NCBI GenBank assembly: GCA_044432725.1
Contig: JAWXUL010000036.1
Coordinates: 1-19,805, forward strand
Source of the DNA: JAWXUK01 sp044432725
GTDB lineage: Bacteria; Bacillota; Clostridia; Oscillospirales; Oscillospiraceae
Direction: 5' to 3'
DNA length: 19,805 nt
Position numbers and translations under genes: made by a program. Position 1 is the first letter of the stretch; each line of letters starts with the position of its first letter. The notes beneath the pieces are model-generated. The model saw only the letters and a list, made by a program, of their open reading frames with translations, was not told the DNA's origin and did no database searches. Below are positions 7,141 to 14,261 of the stretch, one piece after another.

Positions 7141-7900
7141 ATCAGCAGAATCTTGTGATTGTTTGCTTTTGATAGAGAAAATGACGTTAGCATTTGCTGT
7201 ATTAGATAACTTTCTGACTACAGACCCTTCTTCAGTGACAGACATCATAAAGGTGTTTTCTTTCCCGATAAAACGCTTTTTGTTCAGATTCTCGCTGGTT
7301 TCTACAAACATTTTCTTGCCATTGTGGCTCACTTTTCCAGTTGTCCCAGAGTTGTCAAGCAACATTTGTACTTCTTCCACAAATTTTGCAGAAGGAGAAG
7401 AAGAACCACTTTTCTTCACACGATATTTGGCAGAAACAGAAAAATACTCTGAAAATTTGTCCACAGGGCAATAATCATGTCATTATTGTAGCTAGTAATG
7501 AAGTATTTAACTGATTTATCTTTGTAATACTGTACAATCCAGTCACAGAAAATACGATCATCCAAGGCAATATCTTTCCCCGCCGTGCAGCATCTTTGAA
7601 TTGCTCGAAGTGAATATTCATGAATTTCATGATTTTTTCACTATGTTCATTCATTTTGCTGGCATTTTTCGGAGAATATTCAAATTCTTCTTTCCCAGAG
7701 TCGGCGAGTAATACAAACTGCCCACTTTGTGCTGGACTTTTCTTTGTTTCGATGTAGAAACTCTCGCCTTTGGAGGAAGTCACTTTAATGTCAGACAAGG
7801 TTGAATCGTGTTCGCCTTGCTTTTCAAAACTCGCTTGAGGGTACTTGTTTTTCAAATATTCGCTGGTATTCTCTTCAAATTCTTCCCAACTTGTCATCAT
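7114..7900 (-). pseudogene. PD-(D/E)XK restriction endonuclease, frame broken twice
   Basis: This is the likely restriction subunit of the cassette. An ATG-ATG start at 7900/7897 has AAAGGA at 7910-7915. Residues 36-61 hold a nuclease core: D37, then IETKK with E51 and K53, then SPAQSGQ. The frame is lost near 7586, where the natural continuation AGKDIALDDRIFCDWIV is one frame away. It is lost again near 7465, where NNDMIIAL is followed by VDKFSEYFSVSAKYR in a third frame. Each break is repaired by adding one base, giving a 262-residue protein, a normal size for a type II endonuclease. The C-terminal 116 residues remain open (7114-7464). Either it is a recent pseudogene, or both breaks are consensus errors, which I think likely given similar lesions elsewhere in the window. 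The recognition site is unknown. Confidence 0.72.
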
Positions 7901-8872
7901 TTCGCCTGTTCCTTTCGTATTTAACACACATTTTCCTAGAGCTTCAATGACATTCACTGTCATAGCATTGCCAGCTTGCATCAACAAGTGGCGATCTGTG
8001 ACGGTGTTTTTCACTTTATCAGCCATTTCTTTGGGAAATCCTTGCAATAACAACGCCTCATATCCTGTTAACTGGCGAAGTTCGCCCTCTTTTACATAAA
8101 AGATCCCATCTCTATGGGAACGGAGTGTGGGTACTCTACCACGATACAAACGCAAATCCGACATTCTGGTATCTATGATAAGATAGGGTTCACAAAGGAA
8201 ATCTTCGGGGACATATAAGCCATTATTGGTGGGATTTTTCAGATAATGATAAAATCTTTCGTAGTTTTCCTCTGTGATCTGGTTGTTTTCGTCAATTAAG
8301 TAATTTTCTAAAGATGGTGTATCTTGCTCTTGAGGCCAATGAAATGTGGAGAAATTCACATCCAAGTCTGTTCGAAACCCCACTAAATATATCCTTTGTC
8401 GCATTTGAGGTACACCATGCTCGATACTAGAAAGAACATTGTGAAAGACACCATACCCACATTCAGAGAGCAGATTTAAGATGATTTTAAGGGTTTTCCC
8501 ACCATCATGCGTACAAAGTCCACGAACATTCTCCAAAATAAAAGCTTTGGGTCTGGTTTCTTGAATGATTCTGGCTAGTTGAAAGATAATTTGTCCTCGG
8601 TCATCGCTAAACCCAGCTTTCCGTCCAATCACAGAAAAGGTCTGACACGGAAAACCAGCAATCAGTATGTCAAACTCAGGTAAATTCTCTCTTGTTGCCT
8701 TTTTTAGGTTGCCGATGTTCTTTTCGTGATGGCACTGGTGCATCTGTGCGTAACTCAGATTGGAAAGACGGCTTGTGTCAGAAGAACCGACACAACGGAG
8801 GCCACAACGCTCCAACCCAAGCCGTCCACCTCCAATGCCAGAGCAAAAATCAAAAAATGTTTCTAGTTTCAT
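7475..8872 (-). CDS. DNA (cytosine-5-)-methyltransferase 2, reading in frame into the endonuclease
   Basis: The first 324 residues form a second m5C methyltransferase. They contain motif I DFCSGIGGG (8-16), motif IV GFPCQTFS (C76), motif VI ENV (114-116), motif VIII QMRQRIYLVG, motif IX LRQLTGYEALLLQGFP and motif X AGNAMTVNV. No stop codon separates this from the endonuclease. After EALGKCVL and a 9-residue link the frame passes straight into MMTSWEEF, the endonuclease start, and ends at 7475 only because of a frameshift. The open frame is 465 codons. The start at 8872 is supported by AAAGGA 7 bases upstream; a TTG-type extension to 8902 would overlap the -10 box. It may be a natural M-R fusion, or two overlapping genes joined by an indel. 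It is quite diverged from the first methyltransferase, so the two probably modify different strands or sites. Confidence 0.88.
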   Translation of the reverse strand: MKLETFFDFCSGIGGGRLGLERCGLRCVGSSDTSRLSNLSYAQMHQCHHEKNIGNLKKATRENLPEFDILIAGFPCQTFSVIGRKAGFSDDRGQIIFQLARIIQETRPKAFILENVRGLCTHDGGKTLKIILNLLSECGYGVFHNVLSSIEHGVPQMRQRIYLVGFRTDLDVNFSTFHWPQEQDTPSLENYLIDENNQITEENYERFYHYLKNPTNNGLYVPEDFLCEPYLIIDTRMSDLRLYRGRVPTLRSHRDGIFYVKEGELRQLTGYEALLLQGFPKEMADKVKNTVTDRHLLMQAGNAMTVNVIEALGKCVLNTKGTGEMMTSWEEFEENTSEYLKNKYPQASFEKQGEHDSTLSDIKVTSSKGESFYIETKKSPAQSGQFVLLADSGKEEFEYSPKNASKMNEHSEKIMKFMNIHFEQFKDAARRGKILPWMIVFSVTGLYSITKINQLNTSLLATIMT

Positions 8873-8903
8873 GGCTGTCCTTTCAGAAATTCGTGATGTC
8901 ATT

Positions 8904-8932
8904 ATTATACAGGAAATGCACAGTTTTTACAA
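8904..8932 (-). promoter_or_regulatory. promoter of methyltransferase 2 and endonuclease
   Basis: On the minus strand, TTGTAA (8932-8927), a 17-base spacer and TATAAT (8909-8904) form a near-consensus promoter. The leader to the ATG at 8872 is about 25 bases. I see no controller-protein gene or C-box repeat. Confidence 0.7.
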
Positions 8933-8996
8933 GGGGAAAAGTATACTTAATGTGTAGAATTTGAAAACCATTGCTATACAGGTGTAGTTGTGGTAC

Positions 8997-9002
8997 TATA
9001 AT
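8997..9002 (+). promoter_or_regulatory. -10 box for the AbiH gene
   Basis: A perfect TATAAT lies 19 bases before the chosen ATG. A -35 is not clear: TTGCTA at 8971-8976 is 20 bases away. This box argues against starts at or before 8988 for the downstream gene. Confidence 0.4.
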
Positions 9003-9020
9003 ATAGAAGGATGTGGATTC

Positions 9021-10142
9021 ATGAGAGGATGGAAAAAAAGAAAAGAATATACAGTCACATTTATGATCGGTAATGGCTTTGATTTAAATCTAGGATTACC
9101 CACTAGTTATAGAGAATTTTATGCATATTACACTTCTCCAGAAAATTGTCAGGACGACTCCTTGATTGTACAAAATTTGAAATCAAATATTACAGAAAAT
9201 TTAACGAATTGGTCCGATTTAGAGACAGCTATGGGAGAATTTTCAAGAGAGTTATCCGATTTTGAAGAGTGTAATTTGTGCTTTAAGGACATCACACTTA
9301 ATTTAGAACATTATTTGCATGAAAAATGCAACCTACCAGAAAAAACAGATATTTCGAGAGTGAGAGAAATATCCAAAGGACTACCGACAGAAATATCTGA
9401 GGCGTTCCGTGTTAATCGGTATTTTCACAGTATGATTGACCACGCCAATAGACAACAACATTACACAAACATTGGAGTTATAAATTTCAATTTTACAGAT
9501 CATGTAAATAATTTAGTGTGTTCTTATTTTGACCAATTTGATCATAAGTTCCTTGGTAAAAAACCGAAATCTATAAAATCCTATTCTATTAGAATAGGAA
9601 ATGACCGTTATCATACTCAAATACATGGAAAAATGAACAGAAGTCCTATCATTGGCGTGGATAACGTGTCTCAATTAGCAATTTATAGGGAAGGCCGTAT
9701 TAGTAGAGAAGAGGCAGAGTTATTCACAAAAATGAAGTTAAATGTTCACGCAGATCGTTACTGGAACACTAACTTTTGCATGGAGCAATTAAGAAAAAGT
9801 GATATTATTTTTATTTATGGTATGTCAATTGGAGAAACAGATAAAATTTGGTGGGATACAGTCATAAAATGCTTACAGACACCCAAAGTAAATCTAGTTA
9901 TTGATGATTTTTGTCCTGATGATGTATATTCAATGTACGGTTCACGCCAATGTTACGAAGATGCTCAGTTTCAAAAGTATAGGTTAGACCACAGAAAGGA
10001 GATTCTGAAAAGATTATCACCTGAAAATAATTTAAGTGAGTCTGTCACCAAGAGGATTCATATAATCCCTAATTCTGATATTTTTTCCTATATGCCCTAT
10101 TATTTACAAGGAAGATTACCAAAAAAGAATGAAAAAGTGTAA
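9021..10142 (+). CDS. abiH: AbiH family abortive infection protein
   Basis: This 373-residue protein matches the AbiH family (PF14253), a phage-exclusion protein first known from lactococcal plasmids. The hallmarks are FMIGNGFDLNLGLPTSYREF (residues 14-33), INFNFTDHVNNL mid-protein, QIHGK in the centre, and IFIYGMSIGETDKIWW near residue 270. The Rossmann-like GNGFD opening suggests nucleotide binding, but the mechanism is not established to my knowledge. The ATG at 9021 is preceded by AAGGATGTGG at good spacing. The frame is open to 8988 but that part overlaps the TATAAT box. It is transcribed divergently from methyltransferase 2 and is the last intact gene before the attachment site. It has no partner gene on the same strand. 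Confidence 0.88.
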   Translation: MRGWKKRKEYTVTFMIGNGFDLNLGLPTSYREFYAYYTSPENCQDDSLIVQNLKSNITENLTNWSDLETAMGEFSRELSDFEECNLCFKDITLNLEHYLHEKCNLPEKTDISRVREISKGLPTEISEAFRVNRYFHSMIDHANRQQHYTNIGVINFNFTDHVNNLVCSYFDQFDHKFLGKKPKSIKSYSIRIGNDRYHTQIHGKMNRSPIIGVDNVSQLAIYREGRISREEAELFTKMKLNVHADRYWNTNFCMEQLRKSDIIFIYGMSIGETDKIWWDTVIKCLQTPKVNLVIDDFCPDDVYSMYGSRQCYEDAQFQKYRLDHRKEILKRLSPENNLSESVTKRIHIIPNSDIFSYMPYYLQGRLPKKNEKV

Positions 10143-10172
10143 AAGACTAATTGGTCTTATTGTATAATCTGA

Positions 10173-10414
10173 GAGTACACAGAGGACAAAGAAAACGAAA
10201 TACTTGCAGTGCAACATAGAAATGCAAATTTGTTCTCTTATGTTAACCGTGCCGATTCAGCTTTTATAAAAGCAGGACTGAATACTTGTGTCAAGCAAGA
10301 CGCTAAAAGGCATCTGCAAAAATCGATCGTGTTCGCAATAAGATGAAAAAACTGAGAAGTCGATTTTCTAATGCCCCTGAGCTACCCTCAATGGTTATAC
10401 CTAAACTTCCTTAA
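10173..10414 (+). pseudogene. decayed coding fragment, unidentified
   Basis: From 10173 the frame reads EYTEDKENEILAVQHRNA and continues through FSYVNRADSAFIKAGL without an initiator. It breaks at a five-A run near 10319-10323. Adding one A lets it continue as IDRVRNKMKKLRSRFSNAPE, then LPSMVIPKLP and a stop at 10412-10414. The composition is protein-like, with basic helices and a natural-looking C-terminus. It may be the 3' remnant of an element gene left at the boundary. I do not recognise the family. Confidence 0.35.
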
Positions 10415-10434
10415 AAAGTATCCTCTCTAAATTT

Positions 10435-10456
10435 TTGGTAGAACGGTTGGTAGAAC
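10435..10456 (+). repeat. tandem TTGGTAGAAC repeats, possible integrase arm sites
   Basis: TTGGTAGAAC occurs at 10435-10444 and 10447-10456, and a third time at 10677-10686. The second and third copies share TTGGTAGAACAA. Tandem 10-mers about 120 bases from a core site are typical of tyrosine-integrase arm binding. The role is inferred. The third copy lies on the far side of the core. Confidence 0.45.
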
Positions 10457-10579
10457 AATCTGGAAGAACTGGATTTCACTCCTTGAACTGGGTGTAAAAC
10501 TTGTGCCAAATGTACGAAAAAAACTGCTATTTATGCACAATAAGAGAAGAACGCACTTCCTGAAACTGGAATACTGAGT

Positions 10580-10603
10580 GTTCGACTCCCCTCGCTTCCA
10601 CCA
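10580..10603 (+). other. attachment site: 3' end of tmRNA/tRNA gene
   Basis: GTTCGACTCCCCTCGCTTCC then ACCA is the 3' end of a tmRNA or tRNA: T-loop TTCGACT, T-stem 3' strand CCCCT, acceptor strand CGCTTCC, discriminator A and CCA. The bases before the T-loop (ACTGAGTG) cannot pair with CCCCT, and no D or anticodon arm precedes it, so this is a partial copy. That is what remains at the distal end after integration into such a gene. A73 and TTCGACT favour ssrA (tmRNA), but a tRNA is not excluded. The element would lie to the left and host DNA to the right. Confidence 0.65.
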
Positions 10604-10607
10604 TTTT

Positions 10608-10645
10608 CGCTCTAAAACTTAGGTTTTGGAGCGATTTCCATTTGT
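10608..10645 (+). terminator. intrinsic terminator after the tmRNA/tRNA 3' end
   Basis: CGCTCTAAAAC (10608-10618) and GTTTTGGAGCG (10623-10633) form an 11-bp stem with one G-U pair and a TTAG loop, followed by ATTTCCATTTGTTTT. It begins 4 bases after CCA, the normal position for the terminator of a stable RNA gene, which supports reading the right side as the original chromosome. From here to 10757 I see only one TTGGTAGAAC copy and a hairpin at 10733-10750. Confidence 0.7.
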
Positions 10646-10732
10646 TTTAGGGGACTTTTTGGGGAGGTTTACAGATTTGGTAGAACAAGAGTAGGGGATT
10701 TGGCTGACAAAATAAAGAAATAGACACAAAGG

Positions 10733-10750
10733 ATGGGTTTTATCACCCAT
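10733..10750 (-). terminator. small hairpin after the membrane protein gene
   Basis: ATGGGT (10733-10738) pairs with ACCCAT (10745-10750). On the minus strand it follows the stop of the gene ending at 10758 and precedes CCTTTGTGTC. It is a weak terminator candidate without a proper T run. Confidence 0.4.
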
Positions 10751-10757
10751 GACCTCA

Positions 10758-11231
10758 CTAATCTCGACACATAATAATCCTTCTCACAGACCAAATAGTC
10801 GCTGTAAGCCAAATAACACCGGCAGTCAAATGAGGATTCCTCTCCTCGCTGAGGGTTTTCTTTAATGTGGAACCAGATTTCACCAACCGATAAACTTCAG
10901 GATCTTTAGTGGAGATATAAAGGGTATATGGCTTTTCAACTTGCATAGAAACTGTACTTTTAGCCGCAATGGCATCTTCTGCTTTCTCATAAGTGAAATA
11001 ATTTTCTACACCATATTTGACATAAAACTTGGAACTAATGTGATAACGTCGTGAAGTAGTAGATTTCCGTACTACTTCCACTGGAAGTAAAGGCAATGTC
11101 CCTTGTTCTTCTAAATACTTGGAAGTGGGTATGGAATAAAGTGAAATACATTCAATAATGAGCAGTACCAGTGCAAACAAGCCATAGAACCAACCATCGG
11201 CGATTCCGTTGTATTTTTCAGCAATATTCAT
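10758..11231 (-). CDS. small membrane protein, unknown function
   Basis: This 157-residue protein has two hydrophobic segments. The first, at residues 14-32 (WFYGLFALVLLIIECISLY), is near the N-terminus and the second, at about 136-150 (TAGVIWLTATIWSV), is near the C-terminus. A soluble domain of about 100 residues lies between them. The two-helix layout with a central beta-rich part (YTLYISTKDPEVYRLV) is reminiscent of DUF3592-type membrane proteins, but I cannot confirm this. The start at 11231 has AAAGGAG 5 bases upstream. It is downstream of the lipoprotein gene on the same strand (99-base gap) and probably co-transcribed with it. Confidence 0.65.
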   Translation of the reverse strand: MNIAEKYNGIADGWFYGLFALVLLIIECISLYSIPTSKYLEEQGTLPLLPVEVVRKSTTSRRYHISSKFYVKYGVENYFTYEKAEDAIAAKSTVSMQVEKPYTLYISTKDPEVYRLVKSGSTLKKTLSEERNPHLTAGVIWLTATIWSVRRIIMCRD

Positions 11232-11255
11232 AAAAACTCCTTTGGGGCATTTTTG

Positions 11256-11272
11256 CAGAATTTCGAATTCTG
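11256..11272. promoter_or_regulatory. inverted repeat upstream of the membrane protein gene
   Basis: CAGAATT (11256-11262) and AATTCTG (11266-11272) form a perfect 7-bp inverted repeat separated by TCG. It lies in the gap between the lipoprotein and membrane protein genes. It could be an operator or an mRNA hairpin; it has no T run in the direction of transcription. Confidence 0.3.
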
Positions 11273-11330
11273 AATTTCAAACGATTTCCTTAAGTGGACA
11301 ACGTCGTGCGAGGTAATGCTCTTAGGTATG

Positions 11331-11912
11331 TCACATCACAGGTAATGATATACCATAGAAACTAAATAACATATCTAAGCCCAATTCCTCCAGAAGTTTT
11401 TCTTCAGTGGCTGAAGTTCCTTCCAGAGCAAAGGTCATTTCAATGGATAAATCTACAAGATAATCCATGGCTTCCTCTTCTTCAATCAATTCTAAGGTGA
11501 AACATTCCACATGATATGCCATTTCTGCCAATGTTTCTGCTACCATTTGGGTATCCTTCGCATAAAGAGTGTGTATCTCTTCCAATTCTTCAGTAGGGTG
11601 AAAGGTAGATACTTTTTCAGCGGCAGTTACCATTAAACCCAAAGCTTTGATTAATTCTGCATCAGATTCACGGAGAAAAGGGTCGCCAATGGTGTCTACC
11701 AATTCTACAAACTTAGACATGTCGTTTGTGTACTTGGCAAGTATTTCCTCTTGAGAAGGCCCAGAGGGTTCTTCTTGTTCAACAGGTGCTGGTTCTTCTA
11801 TCGTTACTGTTGTATCTAAAGGAGCATCAGAATCTGATCCGCAAGCAGTCAGAAAGAAGCACAATGACAGTGTTATAAGTACTGCCCCTGTTTTTATCGT
11901 CATTTTATTCAT
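11331..11912 (-). CDS. lipoprotein, unknown function
   Basis: This 193-residue protein begins MNKMTIKTGAVLITLSLCFF and continues LTAC, a type II signal peptide with a clear lipobox, so it is probably anchored to the outer face of the membrane. A Pro/Glu-rich linker (about residues 27-55) follows, then an all-helical acidic domain with no motif I recognise. I chose the ATG at 11912 because AGAGG lies 7 bases upstream; an ATG two codons earlier (11918) is a possible alternative. A minus-strand promoter candidate lies at 12097-12126 (TTGACA, 18 bases, TAAAAT), which would give a leader of about 180 bases. Confidence 0.72.
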   Translation of the reverse strand: MNKMTIKTGAVLITLSLCFFLTACGSDSDAPLDTTVTIEEPAPVEQEEPSGPSQEEILAKYTNDMSKFVELVDTIGDPFLRESDAELIKALGLMVTAAEKVSTFHPTEELEEIHTLYAKDTQMVAETLAEMAYHVECFTLELIEEEEAMDYLVDLSIEMTFALEGTSATEEKLLEELGLDMLFSFYGISLPVM

Positions 11913-12096
11913 TCTCATACCTCTACCTATCTGTTTTGACTGATTTCGTTGTATTGAAATAGCATGGACTTTTTCAGCAATAACTTGTCATTTCTCTTTT
12001 AAAATTTTAAGAAAATAGATTGTCCCAAAGGACAGCCTTCTGTGGGAAGAATTTGCAAAAGAGTGGTTGTCACTTGTTGCTATGATTTCTAAATCT

Positions 12097-12189
12097 ATTT
12101 TACATCATTTTTCAACACATTGTCAAGATAAATGCCCCATAAAAAATAATTTGTGATTACTTGACAAAAATAAGAATTTATTGTATAAT
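12097..12189. promoter_or_regulatory. divergent promoters with mirrored -35 boxes
   Basis: On the plus strand, TTGACA (12161-12166), 17 bases and TATAAT (12184-12189) are a perfect sigma-A consensus driving the DUF4230 pair. On the minus strand, TTGACA (12126-12121), 18 bases and TAAAAT (12102-12097) face the lipoprotein gene. The -35 regions sit in an 8-bp inverted repeat, TTGTCAAG (12120-12127) and CTTGACAA (12160-12167). The region 11919-12096 also holds a small hairpin (TGTCC/GGACA, near 12021) and nothing else I can name. Confidence 0.7.
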
Positions 12190-12225
12190 TAAGCAAAATT
12201 TGGAATGAAAGCAAGGTGGATAAGC

Positions 12226-12981
12226 ATGCCAAAAAATAATGACGCTGAAATTGTCTCATCCCAAGAGTGTAAAGAGATAAAAGAAGTAAAAGACAAAAAT
12301 GTTGCAAAAAAAGTAGACGGAGTCAATGTTGCTTCGAAAGATGTCTTGGATGATTTGAAAAATGTTAATTATTTTGTGAATGTCTCTCGGCCTAAAAAAA
12401 TATTCAAAACAATCGTCACCTGTTTGGTATTGCTTTTCATAGTGGTGGGAGGAATTACGATATTTTCCTTTTTTATGAAAAAGGAACCAGCACCACCTAC
12501 CATTGATACAACTGCAGTTCTCAGTGCAATTAAAGATGTAAGTTATCTATCTACAGTGGAAACACGATATTTAGGCCTTGCCACTGTGACAAATCCCAAA
12601 GATTTCGAGGATGTTTTATATCATGTGACTTATGAAGCCGTATTAAAAGCAGGAATAGACTTTTCAAAAGTAGAAGTGAATGTGGACTTGATTCAACATG
12701 TTCTCTATGTTTACTTACCTAATACAGTGATGACAGATTTTGACGTGGACATTACCTCTATGGATTATTTGTTTATTGACAGTAAAGCAGAAACAAATAC
12801 AGTGTCAGCAGAAGCCTATCAAGCTTGTGTGGATGATTCTAAAATTGAGAGCTTAAAAATGGTAGCAATCAAGGAATTTGCCCAAGATAATGCCCGTAAT
12901 TTAATCGAGGCATTGACCATTCCTTTTTTAGAAGTGATGGACGAGCCCTATACTTTAGAAATATTACCACTAGAGGGTTAG
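12226..12981 (+). CDS. DUF4230 membrane-anchored protein
   Basis: This 251-residue protein has an N-terminal charged cytoplasmic part (about 1-58) and one transmembrane helix at about 60-84 (TIVTCLVLLFIVVGGITIF). The extracellular domain begins near the DVSYLSTVETRY motif typical of DUF4230 (PF14014). The domain function is unknown. The start at 12226 has AAGGTGG upstream and lies about 30 bases from the expected transcription start. An upstream ATG at 12205 is in frame but would have almost no leader. It is the first gene of a two-gene operon with the DUF4230 lipoprotein 12 bases downstream. Confidence 0.75.
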   Translation: MPKNNDAEIVSSQECKEIKEVKDKNVAKKVDGVNVASKDVLDDLKNVNYFVNVSRPKKIFKTIVTCLVLLFIVVGGITIFSFFMKKEPAPPTIDTTAVLSAIKDVSYLSTVETRYLGLATVTNPKDFEDVLYHVTYEAVLKAGIDFSKVEVNVDLIQHVLYVYLPNTVMTDFDVDITSMDYLFIDSKAETNTVSAEAYQACVDDSKIESLKMVAIKEFAQDNARNLIEALTIPFLEVMDEPYTLEILPLEG

Positions 12982-12993
12982 AGAGGAGCACCA

Positions 12994-13593
12994 ATGAAAC
13001 AGTACAAAATAGTCATTTTGGCATTTGCTTTGCTATCTTCCCTGGCTTCTTGTGCCAAAGAAGAAGAGGAACCTTTATTCGTTCCAGAAGTAGGACAAAT
13101 GCAGTATATTTGTGAATTGGCGACGATAGATTGTTATTATAATAATGTTGCAAAATATTATCAAGAAGATGCCACCGGTAGCCTGTTTTGGAAAAAAGAC
13201 AAACATTTTTGGGTGGAATATAGTGGAATCGTCAGAGTGGGAGTTGATGCTTCTTTATTAGACATTTCAATTAGCCGTAATACGATTACCATTAAATTAC
13301 CTATGGCAACTACCCTCAGTAGTAAGGTGGATGAAACCACTTTAACAGCTGATTCCTTTATCTTAGCAAAAGATTCTGCTGATATTGACACAGATGACCA
13401 AAAGAAAGCATATGAAGAAGCGCAAGCCAACATGGTAGCTTTGGCTGCTTCTGATCTTGTGATGTTGGAAAATGCAAGGGAGCGCTCGAAAACTTTGCTA
13501 GAAGACTACATCGAGAGGATGAGCGAAGCAACAGAGACAGAATTTCAGATCAAATGGATTTACTTGGATACCAATGGCAAGGTGCAAGCATAA
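12994..13593 (+). CDS. DUF4230-like lipoprotein
   Basis: This 199-residue protein starts MKQYKIVILAFALLSSLASC, a type II signal peptide with the Cys at residue 20. The mature part follows the plan of the upstream protein: an ICELATIDCYYNNV segment, a WVEYSGIVRVGVDAS strand pair, then KLPMATTLSSKVD and a helical C-terminus (about 130-180). I read it as a second, lipid-anchored DUF4230 domain. AGAGGAG precedes the ATG at good spacing. It is translated just after the first DUF4230 gene and followed by a strong terminator, so the pair forms a complete operon; the two products may act together at the membrane. Confidence 0.74.
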   Translation: MKQYKIVILAFALLSSLASCAKEEEEPLFVPEVGQMQYICELATIDCYYNNVAKYYQEDATGSLFWKKDKHFWVEYSGIVRVGVDASLLDISISRNTITIKLPMATTLSSKVDETTLTADSFILAKDSADIDTDDQKKAYEEAQANMVALAASDLVMLENARERSKTLLEDYIERMSEATETEFQIKWIYLDTNGKVQA

Positions 13594-13616
13594 ATGAAAT
13601 CATACATCATGACTGG

Positions 13617-13646
13617 CAGTCACTCACAAGAGTGGCTGTCTTTTTT
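13617..13646 (+). terminator. strong intrinsic terminator of the DUF4230 operon
   Basis: CAGTCACTC (13617-13625) and GAGTGGCTG (13630-13638) form a 9-bp stem with one G-U pair and an ACAA loop, followed by TCTTTTTT. It lies 24 bases past the stop codon. Confidence 0.88.
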
Positions 13647-13740
13647 GTTTGGAGTAATAGCACTAGCTGATGGGCATCTGTTCCAGTGTTACATATTGTT
13701 GCTTGGATTTTTCTCCAGAAGAAAATCCACTAATAAGCTT

Positions 13741-13817
13741 CCATAATTTAATTTCTGACCATGCCAAAAATTAAATTACGACCAAGCCAAAAGAACCAGA
13801 ATTTAATTTATGGCATG
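13741..13817. repeat. AT-rich inverted and direct repeats in a gene-free stretch
   Basis: CCATAATTTAATTTCTG (13741-13757) is mirrored by CAGAATTTAATTTATGG (about 13798-13814) with two mismatches. Between them are direct repeats GACCATGCCAAAA and GACCAAGCCAAAA and another AATTAAATTA block. From 13650 to 14261 I find no credible gene. The rest is C-rich stretches (near 13850-13870), AT-rich DNA, and a 6-bp ACCAGA/TCTGGT repeat at 14137-14161. Confidence 0.4.
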
Positions 13818-14261
13818 CCATTTCAAAGCCTTCCCAAGGGAGATTTCGCCCCTTCACCCCCTTCCCCCAAGCCAGTTTCCAGAAAAATCCTCGTGCCAAA
13901 GATAACAACATCTTGTATAAATGCCATATCCTGTGGGAAATCTCTAATACTCTATGTATAAAGAAATTAGTTTTTTCAAATATTTCTAGGATTTATTTTT
14001 AATTTATCATTAAATTCTCAAGTTTTCCTCGATTTTCTATTGACAAATCAGGGTAGCTTTGGTAAAATTTTATAACTGCATCTGTGCCAAAATTGCAAGG
14101 GCAAAAAAACAAGGGCAGAAAAACACCTTCCCCTTGACCAGATTTCTCTGGGATTTCTGGTGCAGATTTTTTCCACTTTTCGTAGTGTGCCCCTAACAAG
14201 GATCTTTGCTAGGGTTCTGAATAAGATAACAAAATATTTTTGCAAAAGGAATTGTGATAGT

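Noticed and set aside
13761..13961. 66-codon plus-strand frame in the gene-free stretch
   Set aside because: It has no ribosome site, low-complexity content and Pro/Lys-rich sequence without a plausible fold; it arises from the repeat block.
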